NCBI GenBank assembly: GCA_016929335.1
Contig: JAFGIY010000216.1
Coordinates: 1 to 64,000, forward strand
Direction: 5' to 3'
Source of the DNA: Acidobacteriota bacterium
GTDB taxonomy: Bacteria > Acidobacteriota > UBA6911
Length of the DNA stretch: 64,000 bases
The notes below the pieces were generated by a model, which was not told the origin of the DNA, searched no databases, and was given only the letters and a program-made list of their open reading frames with translations. A program made the position numbers and the translations under genes. Below are positions 50,701-57,561 of the stretch, in pieces; position 1 is the stretch's first letter; each line of letters begins with the position of its first letter.

Positions 50701-51277
50701 CGTGAATGTCCTCGTCCTGGATTCTGAGGTTTATTCCAATACCGGCGGTCAGATGTCCAAATCAACGCCGCGTGCCGCCGTAGCCAAGTTCGCCGCAGGA
50801 GGGAAACCCGCCTCCAAAAAAGATCTGGGACTGCATGCCATGAATTACGGCAGCGTGTATGTTGCAGCGATAGCTCTGGGGGCAAATGATGCACAAGCGA
50901 TTCGCGCTTTCATGGATGCCGAGTCCTTTGACGGCCCATCGATTATCATCGCTTACAGCCACTGCATTGCTCACGGAATTGATATGAGCCGCGGTATGCA
51001 GCAACAAAAAGCGGCGGTGAACAGCGGCCACTGGCTCCTCTATCGCTATGATCCGCGCCTGACCGCGCAGGGTAAAAATCCGCTGTCGCTGGATTCCAAG
51101 GCGCCTTCTATTCCAATTAAGGACTACGCCTATGCCGAGACTCGTTACAAGATGCTGACACTGAGCAATCCTGAAGAAGCAAAACGGCTGCTGCAACTGG
51201 CGCAGGGAGACGTCAACTCTCGCTATCAGTATTATCAGCAGCTTGCAGGTCTGGATTTTGAGAAGAACGGGAATTGA
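47711..51277 (+). CDS. nifJ: Pyruvate:ferredoxin (flavodoxin) oxidoreductase
   Basis: An 1188-residue single-chain enzyme, the usual length. Domain I has the pyrimidine-binding start with AAYVAYNTNEVIAIYPITPSSPMGE and the EMQSEGGAAGA stretch; the gamma-like domain III has GGQG-type sequence in FGLSSKEFTP region. The two [4Fe-4S] motifs are CIQCGKCSISCPH (about 697) and CTGCGVCVDVCP (about 755); the proximal cluster Cys and TPP motif GDGWAYDIGYGG are near 970-985. It makes acetyl-CoA, CO2 and reduced ferredoxin from pyruvate and CoA. It is the main link between carbon metabolism and the ferredoxin pool used by the hydrogenase. Promoter region is 212 bases long. Confidence 0.95.
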   Translation: MTRRTVTIDGNEAAAYVAYNTNEVIAIYPITPSSPMGEWADAWAAEGIKNIWGMVPSVTEMQSEGGAAGAVHGALQAGALTTTFTASQGLLLMIPNMFKIAGELTPTVFNVTARTVATHALSIYGDHSDVMAVRSTGWGMLASNSVQEVMDTALIAQAATLEARVPFVHFFDGFRTSHEVMKIEQLTLDDMRAMIDDKLVREHRLRRLTPDKPVLRGSAQNPDVFFQAREACNPFYISAAAIVQKAMDKFASVVGRQYHLFDYAGAPDAERVIVLMGSGAEAAEETVHYLNARGEKVGLIKVRLYRPFSGEALIQAFPKTTRTIAVLDRTKEPGASGEPLYKDVVTAMAESFSSGRLPFKNFPKIIGGRYGLSSKEFTPAMINGVYEEMKKSNPKNYFSVGINDDVTNNSIEYDPNFALGGSVTSCLFYGLGADGTVGANKNSIKIIGEDTPNSAQGYFSYDSRKSGTVTVSHLRFGAKPIQSIYLVDKANFVACHQFVFLERYDMLKSALPGATFLLNSPYGPEEVWDKIPRSVQKQIIDKKIRFYVIDGYKVAKMTGMGARVNTIMQTCFFAISGVLPRDEAIEAIKQSIKKTYGAKGEEVVKKNYKAVEQTLANLFEVKVPAEASSIVEKPPAVPVEAPEFVQKFTARIIAGEGDSLPVSAFSVDGTFPTGTAQWEKRNIALEIPSWDPDVCIQCGKCSISCPHATIRIKVYDAKLLEKAPPTFKHMEAKGGEFKPGMRYTIQIAPEDCTGCGVCVDVCPARNKKEPRRKAINMIPQSPVRMQERENWEFFLNLPEYDRRLLRLSSVKTNQILQPLFEFSGACSGCGETPYIKLLTQLFGDRALIANATGCSSIYGGNLPTTPYTFNRDGRGPAWNNSLFEDNAEFGLGYRLTIDQQARTARTLIQKMTPEIGEKLASALLNAEQNDEAGIHDQRGRVKELKERLSNIKSEDAKNLVSIADSLIKRSVWIIGGDGWAYDIGYGGLDHVLASGRNVNVLVLDSEVYSNTGGQMSKSTPRAAVAKFAAGGKPASKKDLGLHAMNYGSVYVAAIALGANDAQAIRAFMDAESFDGPSIIIAYSHCIAHGIDMSRGMQQQKAAVNSGHWLLYRYDPRLTAQGKNPLSLDSKAPSIPIKDYAYAETRYKMLTLSNPEEAKRLLQLAQGDVNSRYQYYQQLAGLDFEKNGN

Positions 51278-51339
51278 CCATTCTTTGAGCTTTGGAGCCT
51301 TCGGCTCCCGGAGTCGATGCTGGCCCTGGATAATTGATC

Positions 51340-51732
51340 ATGAAAAGAAAAATGCTTCTGTCTTTGTCTGTTTTGATACCGGCGCTGCTGCTTGGAATCT
51401 TCATTCTACCGGCAACCGCAGAGCTGCAGAATGGCGCCAGGAAGGAAGAGGCTAAGACAGCCGCCCAAAAGTGTCTCGCCTGTCATGGGCCCTATGAAAA
51501 GCTTGCTGAAAAAACCGCCAATTTCAGGACATCAAGCGGGGAAACAGCAACGCCACATCAGTATGTCCCTCACGATGAGAAAAAGGATATGCCTGAATGC
51601 ATAGAATGTCATATGCCGCATCCTGTACCCCTTGAGGATAAATCACAGGTTGTGAAACCTGACAGCGTGGGCTGGTGTTATTCGAATTGCCATCACGCAT
51701 CCAACCTTAAACCCTGTAAAGCCTGCCACTAG
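51340..51732 (+). CDS. Small periplasmic multiheme cytochrome c
   Basis: About 130 residues with a signal peptide. It has four heme c sites: CLACH, CIECH, CYSNCH and CKACH. The third is C-x3-C-H instead of C-x2-C-H, a rare form known from only some multiheme cytochromes. Extra His residues (about ten) can serve as distal ligands. It resembles small tetraheme carriers that move electrons across the periplasm. It lies 62 bases after nifJ and before a strong terminator, so it is probably cotranscribed with it. The start at 51340 is chosen because the leader begins there. Confidence 0.82.
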   Translation: MKRKMLLSLSVLIPALLLGIFILPATAELQNGARKEEAKTAAQKCLACHGPYEKLAEKTANFRTSSGETATPHQYVPHDEKKDMPECIECHMPHPVPLEDKSQVVKPDSVGWCYSNCHHASNLKPCKACH

Positions 51733-51818
51733 CCCGCATTTTCCCGAATGCGCCGGCCGTGCTAATGCGTGGCCTCTATTATCTCCGAAATGGCCTGGTT
51801 GCCGCCGATTCGGGGGGC

Positions 51819-51869
51819 GGGGAAAAATTCCCAGCCTCCCGGCCATGAGGGAAATTTTCCCCTGATTTT
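51819..51869 (+). terminator. Rho-independent terminator after nifJ and cytochrome genes
   Basis: Arms of 14 bases, GGGGAAAAATTCCC (51819-51832) and GGGAAATTTTCCCC (51849-51862), differ at one position and are followed by TGATTTTTT. The spacing, 87 bases past the cytochrome stop, fits a terminator for this transcription unit. Confidence 0.7.
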
Positions 51870-52271
51870 TTGACTGTTTCCCCTGCCTTTTTCAGCCGGC
51901 AACAAATGGGTGTCCGCACTTTATTTGAATTTTTGAACGATAATTCCGGGAAATATGGACAGCGTCCTGTATTTTGGAATTTCCGTCCTTCCCGTGTGTA
52001 GGTCCACTCTTTTCATGATATTCCGGGCTGTCTTCCACAGAGTACCCACAGGATTTCCACAACTTATCCTCAATTGCCCATGGCAATTCCTAGGTATGTC
52101 AGGACTAATTACTAATTTCTTCAACACTTTTCGGGAACGGTACTTGCATAAATAAGCCTGGGAAAGGAATCCGTTCTCTATCACCCCCCCGGGGATTCTG
52201 TTCCTGAGGTATTGCTGCGACTGGCAACATCAGCTTCCTTACATGTCGTCGTATGATTATGAGGTCATCAT
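51870..52271. other. Intergenic region before the second maturation protease
   Basis: No gene is supported. It contains TTCCACAG and TTATCC words that resemble DnaA boxes, but they are not arranged as an origin. The promoter of the protease gene is presumably near 52200. Confidence 0.4.
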
Positions 52272-52832
52272 ATGAACAACACATCCAAATCAAAGGCTTC
52301 GTGGAACAGGAAGCCCCGAATTATCGCCATAGGTCTGGGCGATTACACATTCAGGGACGATGGGGTGGGGGTGCATGCCTTACGTCGTTTTCAGCAACTG
52401 AAACCGGCGCCATGTCTTGCAGTTGAGGTCGGGACCTCGATTCCCGACACTGTCCGAATGATCGAGAGCGCCGAGCGGATTCTGGCATTTGATGCAATTG
52501 AGGTGGGAGGACCGCCGGGTTCTGTCTATGTACTTCGCGTTCAAGACATAATGAGGAAAGACAAGTACAACATGCTGCGCGACATGAGGCTGATCGGGAT
52601 CTTGCAGTCTATTCTCCATCCACCAACAGAGGTGGTGATAGTCGGCGCTGAACCCCAGACAATCGAGTGGGGGACTCAGCTGTCTCCAACCCTTGATTTT
52701 GCAGCGACGGTGATGGTGTCAACGGCGCGAAAAGTAATTGCCAAATGGAACAGCCTGGAATCCTCGCAGAGACAAGTTGATCTTGCATCGATTATCAAGG
52801 ATTCCAGGTTCGAGATTCGACAGGTTCAGTAG
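52272..52832 (+). CDS. Second hydrogenase maturation protease-like protein
   Basis: A 186-residue protein of the HycI/HyaD family: IAIGLGDYTFRDDGVGVHALRRF near residues 19-39 and AFDAIEVGG near 75-83. The family's Asn in GLGN is Asp here (GLGD), while the metal-binding DDG is kept. It starts with GAGGTCATCAT before the ATG. The only hydrogenase in the window already has a protease at 34869, so this one may serve another hydrogenase elsewhere, or a related enzyme. The C-terminal end overlaps the convergent lhgO gene by 38 bases. Confidence 0.78.
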   Translation: MNNTSKSKASWNRKPRIIAIGLGDYTFRDDGVGVHALRRFQQLKPAPCLAVEVGTSIPDTVRMIESAERILAFDAIEVGGPPGSVYVLRVQDIMRKDKYNMLRDMRLIGILQSILHPPTEVVIVGAEPQTIEWGTQLSPTLDFAATVMVSTARKVIAKWNSLESSQRQVDLASIIKDSRFEIRQVQ

Positions 52833-54042
52833 CAGCCAGATCAAAGGATTCGGGAACCAGGCCGGCGATATACCTGCCGATCGCGATTGAAGCGGTCGCA
52901 GCCGGAGATGGCGCATTCAGGACGTTGATTGCGTTGGGCGCTTTGATAATCAGAAAATCGTCCACGAGGGAACCCTCCGCCGTTACGATCTGCGCCCGCA
53001 CGCCGGATCCTCCCGGCCACATATCGCTGTTCCGGGTTTCCGGCACCAGCTCCTGGAGTGCACGCAGGAATGCGGCTCTGCTCAGCGACCGGTAAAGCTC
53101 GTAAACCTCGGTCCTCCAGTACCGCCTTGCCATTGCCCAAAATCCTGCAAAACCCAGCAACTCGAACAAGTCCCTCAAATTGACATTCCAGAATTTGTAT
53201 CCTTCACGCGCAAAAGCCAGCACCGCATTCGGTCCCGCCTCGTATTCCCCATTGATCTTCCTGGTAAAATGGACTCCGAGAAACGGGAACTGCGGATCCG
53301 GGACGGGATAGATAAGGGCTCGTACCAGGCCGCGCTTCGGGTTTAATGAATAATACTCTCCACGAAAAGGTATAAGGCGGACATCGGGTCGCAGCCCCAT
53401 CATGCGTGCCATCCGGTCTGCAAAAAGTCCCGCACAGTTTATGAGATTGCGACTGCGCACAGTCATGCGCGCGGTTTTTAAATGGAAAATTCCGTCCAAA
53501 CGATCGATAGCCTGAACCTCGGCCGAAAGAAACACCTTTCCTCCCATATCAGCAACCCGCTTCGCCATCGCTTCCGCAACAAGCCTGTAATCCGTGATCG
53601 CGGTATTGGGTGAATAAAGTGCGCGCACGGCGCGTGCATGCGGCTCAATTTCTCGAACACGTTCCGGGCCGACTAATTCGAGTCCTTTTATCCCATTCGC
53701 CGTGCCGCGTTCATATAGCTTTTGAAGCCGCGGCATTTCTTCTTCGGTTGTCGCCACAATGAGCTTGCCGCAGCGCTCATAGGGAACTCCGTTTGCATCG
53801 CAAAATTCCATCAACAGACGTCCGCCTTCAACGCAGAGCTTTGCTTTTTGGGATCCCGGCCTGTAATAAATGCCGGCATGAATCACTCCGCTGTTATGGC
53901 CGGTCTGATGGCAGGCCACTCCGCCCTCTTTCTCCACTACCGCGAGCGAATGCGACGGATATTGCGATTTGACAGCAAGCGCCGTTGCAAGGCCGACGAT
54001 GCCACCACCGATTACGACTATGTCAAATTTGTCGCTATCCAT
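52795..54042 (-). CDS. lhgO: L-2-hydroxyglutarate oxidase/dehydrogenase
   Basis: A 415-residue FAD-dependent oxidoreductase of the DAO family. It has the dinucleotide-binding motif VVIGGGIVGLATA (about 9-21), ACHQTGHNSGVIHAGIYY (about 43-60), which is typical of LhgO, and RGEYYSLNP in the substrate region. It turns L-2-hydroxyglutarate, a side product of dehydrogenases, into 2-oxoglutarate, passing electrons to quinone or oxygen. That product would be a natural substrate of the KorA-type enzyme. It is convergent with the preceding gene. Confidence 0.88.
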   Translation of the reverse strand: MDSDKFDIVVIGGGIVGLATALAVKSQYPSHSLAVVEKEGGVACHQTGHNSGVIHAGIYYRPGSQKAKLCVEGGRLLMEFCDANGVPYERCGKLIVATTEEEMPRLQKLYERGTANGIKGLELVGPERVREIEPHARAVRALYSPNTAITDYRLVAEAMAKRVADMGGKVFLSAEVQAIDRLDGIFHLKTARMTVRSRNLINCAGLFADRMARMMGLRPDVRLIPFRGEYYSLNPKRGLVRALIYPVPDPQFPFLGVHFTRKINGEYEAGPNAVLAFAREGYKFWNVNLRDLFELLGFAGFWAMARRYWRTEVYELYRSLSRAAFLRALQELVPETRNSDMWPGGSGVRAQIVTAEGSLVDDFLIIKAPNAINVLNAPSPAATASIAIGRYIAGLVPESFDLAATEPVESRTWNP

Positions 54043-54065
54043 ACCCCTTCCCCAGGGAAGACAAT

Positions 54066-54147
54066 TTACGATTGACGATTTACGATTTACGATTTTAATC
54101 CAACAGAAAGTAAGGCGTTATAAATCGTCAATCGTAAATCGTCAATT
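54066..54147. repeat. Iterated TTTACGA/TCGTAAA inverted repeat
   Basis: From 54066, TTTACGATTGACGATTTACGATTTACGATT runs on one strand. Its partially complementary form (AAATCGTCAATCGTAAATCGTCAAT) ends at 54147, so the region can fold back on itself. It is built from 7-9 base words. A related piece is at 54518-54541. They bracket the decayed transporter gene. Confidence 0.75.
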
Positions 54148-54448
54148 GAGAAGCCACACTCCAACTGCAATTGTCGCGATCGTTAAAGGCAATCCTACCT
54201 TGAAATATTCCCAGAAGGATAGAGTGACATGCCGCTTGGCTCTCTGGATAACTATCAGGTTCGCAACAGATCCAAGTATGGTGAGATTCCCTGCCAATAG
54301 TGAGTATGTTGAAGGCGATCATCAGCCCCGCGCCGATAATGGCAGCGCCCGTGCGGTCCACCCGGAGACCGGGCAAACGTCCGACAGCCAGTACGAGATA
54401 AGTACCGAGGAATATTAGTGCCGCTGTAAGCATGTGACTATTGTCCAT
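54142..54448 (-). pseudogene. Decayed ArsB/CitMHS-type anion transporter (large internal deletion and frameshift)
   Basis: The minus strand begins with MLTAALIFLGTYLVLAVGRLPG and GAAIIGAGLMIAFNILT, the start of an ArsB/NhaD/CitMHS-type transporter. Then, in another frame, it reads LAGNLTILGSVANLIVI and SFWEYFKVGLPLTIATIAVGVW up to its stop, which is the C-terminal end of the same family. About 300 residues in the middle are missing, and the two ends are joined out of frame. It is flanked by iterated repeats on both sides. The gene cannot work. Confidence 0.8.
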
Positions 54449-54517
54449 GAATTTCTGCGGCAGTCACTGGGAAATTGATAATTGAAGATTTAAGCCCCCA
54501 ACCTCCTCTATGAGTGC

Positions 54518-54541
54518 AATCGTAAATCGTAAATCGTCAAT
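54518..54541. repeat. Further copy of the TCGTAAA repeat
   Basis: CAATCGTAAATCGTAAATCGTCAAT-type sequence, the same words as at 54066-54147, lies about 47 bases before the saccharopine dehydrogenase-like gene. Confidence 0.65.
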
Positions 54542-54587
54542 CCGATCTCGTGGTAACATGCAGAATGGATGAGGCAAGGAGGCAAGC

Positions 54588-55673
54588 ATGAAAAGAATAC
54601 TGATGCTGGGCGCTGGGAAAGTGGGATCTTTGATAGCCTGTCTTCTATCTGAAATCGGAGATTACCGGCTTTTCATCGGCGACTCCAACAGCGATTCAAT
54701 CCGGCGGGCCGGGGAATTGAACTGCAAAAACGTGAGCATTCATTCCATCGATGCGTTGAATCGAGCCGATCTGGAGCGGTTTCTGGAATCACACGAGGTT
54801 GATGCCGTTATCTCCTGCCTGCCGTATTACTGCAATTTTACGGTTGCGGAAATGGCGCTCAAATTTCACCTGCACTATTTCGATCTGACGGAAGACGTGG
54901 AAGTGGCCCACCATATTGCCAAGATCAGTGCCGACGCCGAAACAGCCTTCGTTCCGCAATGCGGCCTGGCGCCCGGATTTATCAGCGTCGTGGCGAACGA
55001 ACTGATGACCCACTTCGAAGAACTCGATACGGTCAAACTGCGCGTCGGCGCTCTGCCCATCAATCCCAGCAATGCACTCAAATATTCACTTACCTGGTCG
55101 ACAGACGGCCTCATCAATGAATACGGCAATCTTTGCTACGGCGTCGAGAATGGCGAACCTGCCGTTCTACTGCCGCTGGAAGGCTATGAAACGATCGAGG
55201 TGGACGGCCTGCTCTACGAGGGATTCAATACTTCCGGAGGGATCGGGACTCTTGCCGAAACCTACCGCGGCAAAGTAAGAACGCTGAATTATAAGACTTT
55301 GCGCTATCCCGGCCATTGCGAAAAGGTGCATTTCCTGATGCAGGATCTGAAATTGAATCAGGACCGCGGAACTCTGAAACGAATTCTTGAAAACGCAATT
55401 CCAAAAACGATGCAGGATGTCGTCCTCATCTACGTCTCGGTGACAGGAAGGCAAAACCAATCTTTATTTGAAGAAAACTATGTAAAGAAGTTTTATCACA
55501 GGGAAATCAGCGGCCGGTTGTGGTCCGCCATCCAGGTGACTACAGCTTCCGGCTTATGCGCGGTTGCGGACATGATCCTTCAATCCTCTTCCCCGCCCGT
55601 CGGTTTTGTGAAACAGGAAAGCATCAAGTTTGAAAGCTTCATCGAGAATCGGTTCGGCAAATATTACGAATGA
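54588..55673 (+). CDS. Saccharopine dehydrogenase / lysine 6-dehydrogenase-like enzyme
   Basis: A 361-residue protein with a Rossmann fold: MLGAGKVGSLIACLLSE (about 5-21). The catalytic and substrate domain begins with FVPQCGLAPGFISVVANEL (about 120-138). This pattern fits saccharopine reductase/Lys dehydrogenase relatives (Lys9-like), which act in lysine or related amino-acid metabolism. Without neighbours from a lysine pathway the reaction is uncertain. Strong AGGAGG ribosome site. A gene for a DUF6485-like protein follows after a palindromic stretch. Confidence 0.82.
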   Translation: MKRILMLGAGKVGSLIACLLSEIGDYRLFIGDSNSDSIRRAGELNCKNVSIHSIDALNRADLERFLESHEVDAVISCLPYYCNFTVAEMALKFHLHYFDLTEDVEVAHHIAKISADAETAFVPQCGLAPGFISVVANELMTHFEELDTVKLRVGALPINPSNALKYSLTWSTDGLINEYGNLCYGVENGEPAVLLPLEGYETIEVDGLLYEGFNTSGGIGTLAETYRGKVRTLNYKTLRYPGHCEKVHFLMQDLKLNQDRGTLKRILENAIPKTMQDVVLIYVSVTGRQNQSLFEENYVKKFYHREISGRLWSAIQVTTASGLCAVADMILQSSSPPVGFVKQESIKFESFIENRFGKYYE

Positions 55674-55777
55674 TTCGAGATTCGAAATTCGAAATTCGAG
55701 ATTGGTTGTAAGGAGGGCGTGAACTTTTTAGGGATGACGGGAAATACATTCCAATCTCGAATCTCGAATTTCGAATC
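55672..55777. repeat. Iterated ATTCGAAATTCGAG inverted repeat
   Basis: The left arm GATTCGAGATTCGAAATTCG (from 55672, ending with GAGATTGG at 55705) is matched by a right arm CCAATCTCGAATCTCGAATT (from 55751, ending in CGAATC at 55777). The arms flank 45 bases and are built from iterated ATTCGA words. This element and the TTTACGA set at 54066 belong to one style of short intergenic repeats. Similar words (GATTCGA) occur at 52812. Confidence 0.75.
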
Positions 55778-55793
55778 CATCCAGGGAGCAGCT

Positions 55794-55997
55794 ATGGATT
55801 GTAAGCAGGAACGGAATATGAAACATTGCAATTGCACCTATGAACCCTGTTCGCGCAAAGGAATATGCTGCGACTGTCTAACCTATCATTTAAGCAGCAG
55901 AGAGCTGCCTGCCTGCTGCTTTCCGGCGGATGCCGAGCGCACCTATGACCGCTCTTTTGAGCATTTTGCCCGGCTGGTCACACAGCGCAAGGTTTAA
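55794..55997 (+). CDS. DUF6485-like cysteine-rich protein
   Basis: A 67-residue protein from the ATG at 55794 (GGGAGC upstream). It contains [21 protein letters not shown] (residues about 11-31) and [15 protein letters not shown], a cysteine cluster that resembles DUF6485 small proteins. It likely binds zinc or a cluster, with no known function. The frame is open upstream but the earlier starts lie inside the palindromic repeat. Confidence 0.68.
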   Translation: MDCKQERNMKHCNCTYEPCSRKGICCDCLTYHLSSRELPACCFPADAERTYDRSFEHFARLVTQRKV

Positions 55998-56032
55998 CTC
56001 GAGGACTCCGAGGCTCGAAAACTCCAAGAAGG

Positions 56033-57433
56033 ATGAATATGCTTGAAGCACTCATTATTGGCGGCGGGATTTCCGGATTAACCGTGGCGTACCTCTCGGG
56101 ATTCCTTGAGCGGCAGGGAAGTTGTGAGCTATGGGAAGCCTCGCACCGTTTGGGCGGAACCATCGGGACCGATCGTGCGGAGGGATATTCAGTGGACTGG
56201 GGGCCGAACGGCTTTCTGGACCGCGAGCCGCTGACTCTGCGTCTGGCCGGCGAGCTTGGCCTGAAGGAACTCCTGGAACCGGCCAATTCAAAGAGCGAAG
56301 AACGGTTCATCGTCAAACATGGCAGGCTTCACCCTGTGCCTTTTTCTCCGGCAAAAATGCTGACGACGGGATTATTGAGGCCGATTGAAAAAGCCCGCGT
56401 TTTTTGCGAGCCGCTTATTCCAGGCCGCCGGGATGACGGGGATGAATCCGTATTTGACTTCGCGGCCCGCCGGATCGGCCGGGCGGCCGCAGAAACTTTC
56501 GTGGACCCTATGGTTTCCGGAATTCATGGAGGGCTTGCGCGGGAATTATCTCTCCCATCCTGTTTCCCCATCATGCGGGAAATGGAACTTCGTTACGGTT
56601 GCCTGGTCAGAGCGCTGATTGCACGGCAGCGCGAAAAAAGACGATCCCGGAACGCGGGAAATGCAATTGCAAAGAAGTCCGGCGGCCCCGCCGGACCCGG
56701 CGGCCATCTGACTTCCTTCAAAAGCGGTTTCGATCTCATTATCCGGCGGCTTGAAGACCGCCTTCAGCCCATCATCAAAAAGAATCGCCCGGTTGTACGG
56801 ATGAGCCGAACGGAACAAGGATGGGAAATTACCGATCAGACGGGATCGAAGGCCCGGGCGAAAAAGGTGGTCATTGCCTGCCCGACATACGCAGCCGCGG
56901 AGTTCCTCAAAGATTTTGATCCGGAACTCTCGGAAGCCTTCGGCTCCATTCCCTACGCCCCGATTATCGTTTTGGCAACCGGGCACAGGAGAGAGGACAT
57001 AGGGCATCCGCTGGACGGCTTTGGATTTCTTATTCCCCGCACCCAGGGGATGAGGACGCTGGGATCCATATGGACCTCCTCCATTTTTACGGAACGAGCG
57101 CCGGAAGGATTCGTCCAGTTCCGCTCCATGCTTGGAGGCGCCGGAGATCCGGCGGTTTTGGAGCTCTCCGACGAGCAGCTGTGCACTACTCTCCGGAATG
57201 AATTGGATCCGCTTATCGGCATAAAAAACGATCCTTCCTTCATGCGAATATACCGATGGGAACGCGGCATACCGCAGTATAAAATCGGCCACCGGGAACG
57301 TCGCTCAAGGATCGAGCAGTTGGTGTCGCGACACCCCGGTCTCTACATAAGCGGCAATGCCTACTATGGCGTAGGGTTGAACGATTGCGTCAAGATGGCT
57401 TACCGGATCGCCGAACAGGTCGGGAAGCCTTGA
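56033..57433 (+). CDS. hemG: Protoporphyrinogen oxidase
   Basis: A 466-residue FAD enzyme: ALIIGGGISGLTVAYLSG (residues 6-23) binds FAD; DWGPNGFLDREP and the C-terminal GNAYYGVGLNDCV are family marks of HemG/HemY-type coproporphyrinogen or protoporphyrinogen oxidases. It oxidises the porphyrinogen to porphyrin in the last steps of heme synthesis. Two start codons (56033 and 56039) are possible; the second has AAGGATG at better distance. A heme-rich cytochrome gene follows 80 bases later, so demand for heme may be met locally. Confidence 0.88.
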   Translation: MNMLEALIIGGGISGLTVAYLSGFLERQGSCELWEASHRLGGTIGTDRAEGYSVDWGPNGFLDREPLTLRLAGELGLKELLEPANSKSEERFIVKHGRLHPVPFSPAKMLTTGLLRPIEKARVFCEPLIPGRRDDGDESVFDFAARRIGRAAAETFVDPMVSGIHGGLARELSLPSCFPIMREMELRYGCLVRALIARQREKRRSRNAGNAIAKKSGGPAGPGGHLTSFKSGFDLIIRRLEDRLQPIIKKNRPVVRMSRTEQGWEITDQTGSKARAKKVVIACPTYAAAEFLKDFDPELSEAFGSIPYAPIIVLATGHRREDIGHPLDGFGFLIPRTQGMRTLGSIWTSSIFTERAPEGFVQFRSMLGGAGDPAVLELSDEQLCTTLRNELDPLIGIKNDPSFMRIYRWERGIPQYKIGHRERRSRIEQLVSRHPGLYISGNAYYGVGLNDCVKMAYRIAEQVGKP

Positions 57434-57561
57434 AATCCACTCCGGCGCTACGGATCATCTTCTCTTACAACTGAACCCCAAATGCCTTATAATGCGCCCA
57501 TAAAGCGAACTCGAGTGTGATGTTGAATTTGGATGTAAAAGCAAACCAGAAAGGCCGCACT

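Noticed and set aside
51294-51308. Terminator directly after nifJ
   Set aside because: GGAGCC-TTC-GGCTCC can fold but has no T-run and lies before the cytochrome gene, which seems to share the transcript; the stronger terminator is at 51819.
51900-52100. Replication origin with DnaA boxes
   Set aside because: TTCCACAG and TTATCC words are present but no set of true TTATCCACA boxes, AT-rich unwinding region or dnaA/dnaN genes are nearby.
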